This document shows, in pieces, positions 1 through 8,700 of a DNA stretch of 11,992 bases (positions are counted from its first letter, which is position 1; each line of letters starts with the position of its first letter). Under the pieces are notes generated by a model, which made no database searches, had not been told where the DNA came from, and worked only from the letters and a program-made list of their open reading frames with translations. Both the position numbers and the translations under genes were made by a program. This DNA comes from Oscillospiraceae bacterium (GTDB lineage: Bacteria > Bacillota_A > Clostridia > Oscillospirales > JAAYXM01): contig JAFQVE010000640.1 of assembly GCA_017408185.1 (NCBI GenBank), positions 1-11,992 of the forward strand. Reading direction: 5' to 3'.

Positions 1-81
1 AAAATACGCTTCCCAAGGAGGAACACATTTTTTGTCCTATCCAAGAGAAATTATACCATATATGTTTTCCTAATGCCATTG

Positions 82-110
82 TTGAAAGCTGTATGCTATG
101 AAAACATAGT
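82..110 (+). promoter_or_regulatory. Weak candidate sigma-A promoter upstream of the 763-aa secreted protein gene
   Basis: A TTGAAA hexamer at 82-87 (5 of 6 to the -35 consensus) is followed after 17 bases by CATAGT at 105-110 (4 of 6 to TATAAT). Spacing is ideal but the -10 match is poor, and the -10 falls inside two overlapping hairpins, which argues for caution. If real, transcription would start near 117 and leave a leader of about 30 bases carrying the AGGAGG site at 136-141. A promoter further upstream, outside the window, is equally possible. The rest of 1-148 holds no convincing gene. Confidence 0.3.
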
Positions 111-121
111 CGAAAGACTAT
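96..121 (+). other. Two overlapping, mutually exclusive small hairpins in the 5' leader
   Basis: CTATG (96-100) and CATAG (105-109) form a perfect 5-bp stem with an AAAA loop. ATAGTC (106-111) and GACTAT (116-121) form a perfect 6-bp stem closed by a GAAA tetraloop. The two structures share bases 106-109, so only one can form at a time. They end 14 bases before the AGGAGG site of the following gene. This could be a small leader switch or mRNA-stability element, or it could be chance. No known riboswitch consensus was recognised. Confidence 0.35.
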
Positions 122-148
122 AACAAAATTATACTAGGAGGAAAAATC

Positions 149-2440
149 ATGAGAAACAAAATGAAAAAAGCATTATCCCTTATCCTTGCAATGTGCATAG
201 TTGCAACACTTGTCCCGGTTGCATTTGCGGATGATGTGGCAGAGGTTCTTTCAACAAAGACTATTACCTTTGATGTGAACAATTTTACTTTGAATACTTA
301 TAAGACTGATCCGGGAAAGGTGGAAAATCACAGTGTTTTTAAATATACACCTTCCAGTGGGAATCCTGTTTACTATACGATCAACTTTGGTGATACCGAC
401 AGTTCTGATTATGATCAATATGAAACGTATTTTCCGGATGTCTCTAACACATACTCGAATTTTTATACCGGCGGTCAGCTTTATAATGTAAGCGGTGTAA
501 GTACACAAGGTATTCGTTTTAGCATGAACAGCACGCATTCTGTTGTGTTGAAAACCAAAGCTCCGCAAGCGAAACCTGCGCTTTACAGAGTGACTGTAAA
601 ATATGGAATGTGGAAAGATGGAAGTACATTTAATCTTTCTTTGAATGGAACAAAACTCGGAGCATTTAGTAACCTTGATTCTAGTGTCAGCAAGACTCCT
701 GTTGCAATTCAGCATACTGTTTTTGAATCAGATGGAAAGACTCTTTTCACACCGGATGATGATGGATATATCACTGTTTCGGTTACTACTGATTCCACAT
801 CTGCAAAAAGTTTATGGCTTTATCAGATTGTTATAGAGGAAATTGTGGACGAAGAGGCAACATTCAGCTTTGCAGCAAACGCTAATTCTGTTGTATTAGA
901 AACAGATAAAACTGACGAGTTGAAATTTAATACGACGAAACCTTCAAGTACTTCACCTGAAAACCCTGGATATGTGAAATTTACTGACGATATGTATTTT
1001 ACAACATCGTCTGCGATTGTACAGTTGCGCTTGCCGAATGTTAATGTTTATTCATCGACGGATGCAACAACATCTCTTGGTACATATGGCAGATATACCC
1101 TTGTTTCCAACAACATCGCTCACTTTTACAATTATGGCTGTATGTTTTTAAAGCACAAATTAGGTTCCGACGGTATATATAACATCACTGTTACAACCGG
1201 AAAATACAAACGCGGCGGACAGATTGCCGTTTATGCAAATGATATCCACATAGGAAATATCAGTGACTATCAAGTGAACTTTACAGGTACTTCAACGGCA
1301 ATGACAGATGCACAAGCAGAGCTTCATACTACAGACCTCAAGGCGGTGAATTTAACTCGCGACAGCGATGGATATGTTGAACTTGCATTCAGAGCTATTG
1401 AGGGCGAAGGAACAAACACTGAATTCGGTGGTACGGCTAAAAATGTTGAATTTATCCCGTATTCAATTGATTTTGAAAGGGTAGATGCTGTTGAGGTAGC
1501 AGAGCCGGAAACTGTTTCCAATACAACAGTCGCAGCGCTCATAATGAATGAGGTCGGAGGAACTATTGCTGAGGAATCTGTAAACTCCGGTGCGGCAGGA
1601 AGAAGCGTTACATATACGGCAACGCCTGCTGACGGATATAAGTTTGCTTGCTGGACGGATAAGGACGGCAAGGTGCTTTCGGAGGACAGCTCGTATACAT
1701 TTAATGCATACACCAATATGACAATTTATGCAAATTTTGATGAAGCAGATGCTGTTGGTGTCAAGTTCTATAACGGTAACGGTGAGTTCCTTAAGTTTGT
1801 GGAAAAAGAAAGTGGAAATCCCTTTGCTGATTATAAGAGTGAAGCACCGGTTGCGGAATATGACGGTGCAACTTTTGAAGGCTGGAGCGTATCGGATGAG
1901 ACGGTAGTAAACGGTATTGTATATGCAATCGCTCAGTTTACTGATGTATCGGAAGACACTGTAACAGCAACGATTAAAATTAATGGTAATCCGAGTGAAA
2001 ACGGTGCGGTTGAAATAGGCAAACCGATTGTATGCACACAAGAGAATGCAACCGCGTGGTACAGAGACGGGAAGTTTGTATTCTATGGACTGACGTATAC
2101 ACATTATGCATTTAAGGACGCACTTCTTAACTCGGGAAGTAATACTATAGAAAACAAAGCTCCTGTAGCGATCCTTGATGATCTTGGTGACGGCTCATAT
2201 ATGTTTGAATATGACGGCGGTGACTATACTGTCTTAGCGGCTGGTATTGTTTTCGGAAACAGCGAAGATGTAAGTGTTTCTTCTTGCTATGCAAATGCAA
2301 AGGCAAGAAATATAGAGAGCAACCACGGTCAATTTAAGGCATGGGTAAATAGCTCGGGTGATGCGGCAAAGCAGAGTGTAGCGCGCGGTTATATCATCTA
2401 TGTAGATAACGGCCAATTTACAGTTCTTTATTCAGACTAA
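149..2440 (+). CDS. Secreted multi-domain protein with two jelly-roll (CBM-like) modules and InlB-type repeats; no catalytic domain recognised
   Basis: A predicted exported protein of 763 aa, probably glycan-binding or adhesive. The start at 149 is chosen because AGGAGG (136-141) lies 7 bases upstream; an internal Met at residue 5 fits that spacing less well. Residues 1-27 are a signal peptide (Lys-rich start, LSLILA core, VAFA before the likely cut ahead of Asp28). Residues about 40-235 and 236-450 are two related beta-rich modules with jelly-roll character, each with a strand of the type LSLNGTKLG or VYANDIHIG. Residues about 457-530 match the divergent InlB B-repeat pattern (GG..., TYTATPADGYKFACWTD, then ...TIYANF). 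Residues about 533-604 look like a second such repeat (FEGWS...AIAQFTD). Residues about 605-763 form a C-terminal domain ending GYIIYVDNGQFTVLYSD, a type I recall at the ends of Clostridia surface proteins, function unknown. No SLH, LPXTG or transmembrane anchor is visible, so it is probably released or held by binding. The glycan-binding role is inference. Confidence 0.85.
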   Translation: MRNKMKKALSLILAMCIVATLVPVAFADDVAEVLSTKTITFDVNNFTLNTYKTDPGKVENHSVFKYTPSSGNPVYYTINFGDTDSSDYDQYETYFPDVSNTYSNFYTGGQLYNVSGVSTQGIRFSMNSTHSVVLKTKAPQAKPALYRVTVKYGMWKDGSTFNLSLNGTKLGAFSNLDSSVSKTPVAIQHTVFESDGKTLFTPDDDGYITVSVTTDSTSAKSLWLYQIVIEEIVDEEATFSFAANANSVVLETDKTDELKFNTTKPSSTSPENPGYVKFTDDMYFTTSSAIVQLRLPNVNVYSSTDATTSLGTYGRYTLVSNNIAHFYNYGCMFLKHKLGSDGIYNITVTTGKYKRGGQIAVYANDIHIGNISDYQVNFTGTSTAMTDAQAELHTTDLKAVNLTRDSDGYVELAFRAIEGEGTNTEFGGTAKNVEFIPYSIDFERVDAVEVAEPETVSNTTVAALIMNEVGGTIAEESVNSGAAGRSVTYTATPADGYKFACWTDKDGKVLSEDSSYTFNAYTNMTIYANFDEADAVGVKFYNGNGEFLKFVEKESGNPFADYKSEAPVAEYDGATFEGWSVSDETVVNGIVYAIAQFTDVSEDTVTATIKINGNPSENGAVEIGKPIVCTQENATAWYRDGKFVFYGLTYTHYAFKDALLNSGSNTIENKAPVAILDDLGDGSYMFEYDGGDYTVLAAGIVFGNSEDVSVSSCYANAKARNIESNHGQFKAWVNSSGDAAKQSVARGYIIYVDNGQFTVLYSD

Positions 2441-2453
2441 ATAACTACAACAA

Positions 2454-2490
2454 GGGGAGGATGGACGGCGTTCACCCTCCCTGATGTTTT
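2454..2490 (+). terminator. Candidate Rho-independent terminator after the 763-aa secreted protein gene
   Basis: The hairpin starts 13 bases after the stop codon. GGGGAGG (2454-2460) pairs with CCTCCCT (2476-2482, one G-U). After a single A/C mismatch, TGGAC (2462-2466) pairs with GTTCA (2470-2474, one G-U), closing on a GGC loop. That is about 12 pairs. The T run is short and offset (GATGTTTT, 2483-2490), so termination may be partial. The hairpin could instead belong to the repeat-rich block that follows. Confidence 0.5.
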
Positions 2491-2502
2491 CAAAACCGGA
2501 AA

Positions 2503-2637
2503 CATTCCGATATGGGAATGCCGCCTTTCGCGCTAAGCGGGAATAAATCACAGCGAAATCACGATAAAGGCTTCGCGTGAAAAACGTAGTTTTGCGATTA
2601 GCGAAAGCCTTCGGGATGAGCGCGATGATTTATCCGG
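2503..2637. repeat. Dense block of nested inverted repeats, possible dispersed palindromic element
   Basis: This part of the 290-bp gap has no gene I can support. CATTCC (2503-2508) pairs with GGAATG (2515-2520), and CCGC (2521-2524) with GCGG (2537-2540). Then comes a nested structure: outer arms ATAAATCA (2543-2550) and TGATTTAT (2626-2633); middle arms AAGGCTTCGC (2567-2576) and GCGAAAGCCTT (2601-2611), complementary apart from one extra base; inner arms AAAAC (2581-2585) and GTTTT (2589-2593) around GTA. The whole folds as one long interrupted hairpin of about 90-100 bases. No flanking direct repeat or transposase was seen. A 60-codon minus-strand open frame here looks like a by-product of the repeat sequence. 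Confidence 0.5.
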
Positions 2638-2670
2638 TGCGCGGGCAGCGGCAAAAGCGTGGAGGGTTGC

Positions 2671-2696
2671 AAAGGGAACTGAGCTAAGTTCCCTTT
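2671..2696 (+). promoter_or_regulatory. Perfect 10-bp inverted repeat just upstream of the giant gene's ribosome binding site
   Basis: AAAGGGAACT (2671-2680) and AGTTCCCTTT (2687-2696) are perfect inverse complements around a 6-base loop, GAGCTA. The structure ends about 21 bases before the AAAGGAG site (2718-2724). No T run follows (GAGGAAAG), so it is not a typical terminator. It could be an mRNA 5' stabiliser, a protein-binding operator, or the end of the upstream repeat block. No promoter for the giant gene was recognised between 2441 and 2730. Confidence 0.45.
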
Positions 2697-2730
2697 GAGG
2701 AAAGAGAGCCTCTATCGAAAGGAGAAACAC

Positions 2731-5700
2731 ATGAAAAGATTATTATCCCTCATCCTCGCAACGGTAATGCTGATATCGCTTCTTCCTGCCGTCACATTTG
2801 CAACGGATACCCGTGAAAAGGTAACGTATTCTTTTATGAAGGATGATTATGCAAACGATAGCAGCGTAAAGAATGCAACAAATATTACATATAAAACAGG
2901 TAACGGAAATCTTGAATATTTTGGTGGTGAATACACCGGAACAACAAATGATTTCGGTAACTGGGACGGTGTGAATTCTTCGCCTCGTTTTCAGATGCAC
3001 TCGTGGGGAAGAGGTTCTACGCATTATCATTATGCAGCGTATAAGATTAACGGAATCACAAAAGGTGATTATAAGCTGATTTTTGATTATGCGGTTCATT
3101 CTGCAGGTGCAACAAATGTACAGGTATACATCCTTGATGCCGAAACAACGGCAAAAATCGTTGCAGGAACAACAACTATGAAAGCGGCCATTGATGCGGC
3201 ATACGCATCTCCTGTTGTACCGAGCCTTAATACCAATTCATCAGCCGCCGGCAGTGCAAGATTTACCGGCTTTTATACCGCAGAGGCGGATGGCGAGCAT
3301 ATGCTTGTTTTTATAAGAGCGAAGGGCGGAGCGTATGAGAACCGTAATGTATTTCCGCAGAGAATAACGCTCAACCCGAACCTCTACGCGCAGTTCGGAA
3401 GCCTTGATCACACACTCGACGAGGTTGGCCTCGTGGGACAGGAGACTCCGTTTACTGCAAAAATAAACACAACTGAAGAGCTTTTTATCCCCGAAAAGGA
3501 TGGAGACGGCCTTACTGTTACTGTTGATAATACCGATATCGCAGAGATAGTTGATGCGACGTATACCAAAGGAATATACAGTGCAAAGTTGAAAGCTAAG
3601 GCAACCGGAACGGTCAACGTCACATTTACTGCAATGGTGGAAGGAAATCCCACGGTTAAAACTTATCCCGTGTTGGTCGAAGAGGCGCCGGAGACCTATT
3701 CGTCTGTTGTATCCTTCCATTCCGGAGATTGGGCGGGGCTTTCTGCCGCTGATATTACATACGAAAACTCCGGAAGAAGGCTTCAGTGGCTTGGAACAAC
3801 AAGCGGAAACCCGACCAAATACGGTTGGGATCCATATGTGTATTATAACCTCGGAACAACCGGAATGTATGCGGCGTATAAGATGTACCTGCCTGTAAAG
3901 GAAGGTAACTATACAATAAAGCTTGACTATATGGAGAGCACGCTTACCGGACGCATAGGTCATATGTACCTTATTCCCGGTCTTTCTACCAATATTGATG
4001 AAGCGATAAAGGCTGCAGAGCCGATTTTTGAGAATATAAATTTCTACAGTAAAACCGAACAGTCAATCAAAACTCTCCGTAAGGATGTTGAGCTCTCCTA
4101 TGGTGGAAGCTATATGCTTGTATGGGTGGCAGGTCCTGCGGATAAGAGCAACACAAACGGCGCATCCATCCGCCCGGTGAAGCTTACCGTCAAGCCGTAT
4201 GTCAAACCTGAATACGATTATCTTGTTCACAATATGAACAGCGAAGATGCAGACGGAAACGAAATTCCTGTAGAAGCATATGTGATGCAGACCGATGAAG
4301 AGGTGTTTGTTCCGAAGCTTCCGGGAGACGGCATTACAGTAGAATCCAAAAATCCGGACATTGCAGAGCTTACAAACGTAAGCGTGGACGAAAAGGGACT
4401 TCTGACAGCTACGCTTGTAACGAAAGCTCAGGGCACGGCAAGCTTTGAGTTCGCCACGGTCTTTGAGGGGAATACATACAAAAGCACGCACACAATGACG
4501 GTCTTTGAGAGCCCGGAAATCGCACCCATAGAAATAGAAATGACGCACGATACAATGGAGTTTACGGACAGCACCGTTCCGTCTGAAGACTGGAAGACAG
4601 AGGGGTTTGACCTCGTGCTCGACCTTGCAAAGATGACAACGGCAGTCTCGCGTCGCACAGCACGATATATCAAATACCCCGATGGTACAAAGTATTTCGT
4701 AACCCTTGGTACGGGCAGCGGAATATGGCCCGGAAATGCTTCGGCACAGTTTACGATAAAAAAGAAGGTTCTCGTGCCGGGGTGGTATAAGTTTGATTTC
4801 AGAGGTGTACGTCTTAACGGCTTCGGAGATTACTCGATCTATGTAAACGGTAAGTTTGCCGGTGATTTCATTTTCCACGATGCAAAGGCAAATGACACGG
4901 ACAGAACCTTGTATGACGTAAATGAAAACCTTAACACGGTTTATCTGCCGTACGGGGATGTTGAGATTTCATTCCGTGCCCGCCGTAAAAACGGCAATAA
5001 CAGCTTAAGCTTTGTGCCGTATACACTGCGCTTCACGCCTCTGGAAAATCAACAGGGGTTTGGCTTTGATCGCGTGGAAAGTAACTTGTCTGCGATGATT
5101 CCGGTAAATGAGAGCGAGAGCGCAACCGCGCTCTTGTATATGACAGACGGAACTGTGCGGCGGTTCGGTCTCGGAAACGACGGGAAAGCAGATTCGGATA
5201 ACGGAATTTTAAGTATTGAGGCAGAGAATAAGGCGATTGCCGAGGTGACGGATGTAAGCTTCGGTAACATCGCTGATGAGAAAAACGTATACTTCACGGT
5301 TCTTGGAAAAAAGACCGGAACAACAAATATAATAATCAAGGCAAAAATCAACGGCGAAGAGGTAAGTGACAGCATCCCGGTTGAGATTATCGCAAAGCCG
5401 ACATTGGAAAAAGCAGAGCTTACTTTTGAAAAGACGGAACTTCCTGCAACAAGAACAACGAATCCGGTTCTCTCGCTTACGCGAAACACGGATCTTAAGG
5501 AATATACATATGATTATTCCGTGAAATACGAAAGCTCAGATAAAAATTTTGCAATCGTGGATGAAACCACGGGTGTGGTAACCGGTGTAAAAGAAGGAAC
5601 CGCAACAATATATGCCGAGGTTACGGACTGGGATGGTAACAAGAAAACAGGTGAATGTGAGATAACCATTCTTCCTAAGCCTGTTCTTGATTCAATTGTA

Positions 5701-8700
5701 AGCAGTGCCGACACTATGCTTCTTGTAGGAGAGAGTACGGCTATAGAAACAGAAGCGGTTATGAATGATGGGCTTCCGGGTGATATTTCTGAATATTCGC
5801 TCTCTTACGAAAGCTCGGATGAAAGCGTTGCAACTGTCGACGAAGAAGGTAATGTAACCACGTATGCAGAAGGAAGAGCAAGCATCTTTATCTCCGTGGA
5901 AAGTGAAAGCGGAAAACGTTGTTCACAGGTGGTAAATATAAATGTTTATGAGCAGTATCCGCAAATCAGCATTGATTTTGCAGATACGATTGTCGGTTCA
6001 ACTATACGGCTTCTTGCCGAAACTCCGGGATATACGCTCAATACAGATATAGCCCTGACCGCTTCTACGAGTTACAAAATGTACACCGACAGCACCGACG
6101 GCGGACCTATGCTTGCGGTAACAACCGGCAAGAATCTCTGGACAACTACCAAGAAATTCCCCGGAACATCGTTTGCGATAAACGTTGATGTTCCCAATGC
6201 AGGAGACTACGGAGTCGAATTTTTGGGAGGTACATTCTATCAGTACGGAAATTATTCGATATTTGTAAACGGACAGTATGCCGGTGATTATGTTTTCCGT
6301 GATCCGGTTGCAGTGAAATACCGCGGTCTCGGAGAGAAAAAGACATTAAATTCTGTTTATCTTGATGAAGGAAACAACGTTGTTATCTTTGCTGCTCGTG
6401 ACTTATACCCGGGTCAGTCTGCAATTGCGCTGCTGAGAAAGCTGACCCTCACACCGTTGGCAGAGGAGCTTGCGTTTGACCGTCTTGAGGCAGCAATTCC
6501 CGCGCAGCTTGCAATCGGTGAGAGTGTAGATGTTTCTGCATATGCATATATGAATGACGGAACACTTCGTCAATTCGGACCGTCATATACAGCAGAGCTT
6601 GTTGATGATGATAACAAGCTTGTGCTTGCCGATGAAAAAGGCCTGGTGACGGTAGCTGAGCAGAGAAAATTCCCATCGGATGGCAAAAATGTATTTACTC
6701 TTACACCGGCGGCTGTAGGAGAGACCACGCTTATGCTCACCGCTTATATCGGCGGAAAGGCGTATTCACGCCAATACCCGATAGAAATTGTTAATTCACC
6801 GCTTAGCTCCGCCGATGCAAAAACGGAGGCAGAGGTTCTTTACGCAGGCGATGCATCGCGCCTCATTGCTTTGCCTAAGCTCGCAAACGGACATATTGTA
6901 AGCTCTGCATTTGCAGAAACACAGTATGAATCTCTCACGCCGGATATTGCGACAATAACGGGTGAAGAAAAAAATATTCTGCAGACGCATAAAAAAGGAA
7001 CTGCGAAAGTCAAGGTTACAACAACCTTTAACGGAGAGAGTGTTGATGGCGTTGCAGAATTTGAAATCGAAGAAGCAGGTCTTACGGAGTTTATAGCTAC
7101 CGCGGGAGGCAGTAAGCAAATCCGTTGGACTGATAAAGGCAGTGAAGACACTGTTCCGATTTATATAACTGCATATGATAATCTCGGGCGAGAACTTGAT
7201 ACATCGGACATAATAATCAAAGCAACGGCAAAAAATTCTGAAATTGCATATGTTGACGAGGTCAATAATTTTGTTCCTGTTTCGGAAGGTGATGCATATT
7301 TTGACATAACCGTGGAGCTTGACGGAAGAATCCGCACGCTTTATGATGTGTACCTGCCTGTTGTTTATGGAAAAGCGCGCTCGTCTTATTACACCGCAGA
7401 GGAAGCGCTTGCCGCACGGGATAATTACAAAAAGTACAGCTGGGCAAAGGATATTGTTGACGCATATATCGAAAAAGCCGACAAGTTCCTGGATAAGATT
7501 GATGCAATCTATTCAATGGTAACCTCAGAAGGAATGCCGCGCTCAATCTCGGTAGGGCAGTTCAATGATCCGTACACGTATTATTGCCGTTATTGCGGAA
7601 CAAACCTTATGAAGGAATACGGTCAGTTTGCGTGGCTTCACGATCCGTTCAATCGCCCGTGGAAGGTTCAGTGCCCTGATTGTAAGCGTCTTTTCCCGTC
7701 AAACGATTTTGGAAGCTTCTACAAGCTTGGACTTAATGAATACGGCGAGTTTGACAGAATGCGTGCCCTTGAGGCGCACCGTGAAATGCTTCTTGAAAAA
7801 GAGCTTATAGACACAAGTGTTACAGAGCCGGGAAAGGAACACAGCAAGGCCTGGAAAGCGTATTACGGCTATGGTGTCAAAGGCGGATACCTCTATAATG
7901 AAATGTATGAGAATCTTGATGAGGTGGGAACGCTCAATGCGGGCGCAGGTCTGCGCGAGTTTGAAAGCGAAGAAACATGGGGTGTAGATGACAGCTGGGG
8001 ATATGTCCCTGCGGATGATGATGGCGAAATTGTCATCTTCAAAAACGGAGACCACGAGCGTCATACGTATATTGCAGAGTACGTCCACTTCGGTATCTAT
8101 CGGCAGTTCAGCACAACCACCGGCGCAGTACTTTCTGAGGCGATAAGAAACTGTGGTTATGCATATTTCTACACCGGTGATATAAAGTATGGCAGAGTTG
8201 CGGCAATTTTGCTTGACCGCTTTGCCGACGTCTATGTTGATTTCGATATCCGTCCTTACGGAATGCTGTTCTCCAATACGGACGGCGGTTCCAATAACGG
8301 AAAAATGCTCGGTAACATCTGGGAGTGCGAGGAAATCGTAAAGTATATAGCAGCATATGATATGGTGTACGATGTCTACGAAAAAGACCCGTATGTTGTG
8401 GATTATCTGAGAAATAAATCACGCAGCATAAAAATGCGCCACGCAAAGGAAACGGCAGCACAGATACGCACAAATATTGAGGATGGACTTCTCAGACCGG
8501 CACTTGAAGCGCTCCGTACAGGTCAGATGGACGGGAACTTCGGCAGACCTCAGCGCGTGAACGCTATGGCAGCAGTGGTACTTGACAGTATGCCCGAAAC
8601 GGCAGATTGGCTTGACTTCCTTATGGCTCCGGGCTGGGGCGTTTCCTCCCGACTTGAGACAAAGGGCGGCGGTGTTGATGAGGTTCTTATGAACAGAATT

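Noticed and set aside
1..123. Open frame in phase 1 running from the window edge to TAA at 121-123, possible tail of an upstream gene
   Set aside because: Only about 40 codons, no recognisable C-terminal motif, and it runs through the candidate promoter and leader hairpins. It is probably chance in AT-rich DNA.
82..148. c-di-GMP or other riboswitch suggested by the GAAA-capped stem
   Set aside because: Only one short GAAA hairpin is present; the second helix, receptor and conserved core of the known class are missing.
149..2440. The first gene seeming more AT-rich than the giant gene, hinting at separate origin
   Set aside because: Only an impression by eye; base composition was not calculated and the shared jelly-roll modules argue for a common history.
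2592..2695. Possible promoter for the giant gene (TTGCGA at 2592, TTGCAA at 2667)
   Set aside because: No acceptable -10 hexamer lies 16-18 bases downstream of either.
2548..2730. Minus-strand open frame of 60 codons across the intergenic gap
   Set aside because: It runs through the inverted-repeat block and the ribosome site of the giant gene. Its product is low in complexity (Arg/Ser/Ala rich) with no recognisable domain, which fits a by-product of the repeat DNA.
2695..2730. TTG start adding 12 residues to the giant protein
   Set aside because: It lies in the right arm of the 10-bp hairpin without a ribosome site. The ATG at 2731 has AAAGGAG at six bases and starts a standard signal peptide.
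4063..4878. Minus-strand open frame of 271 codons (and similar ones at 3241-3963 and 1463-2104)
   Set aside because: They lie entirely opposite clearly coding plus-strand domains. Their products are rich in Cys, Arg and Ile with no domain pattern, typical of antisense shadows.
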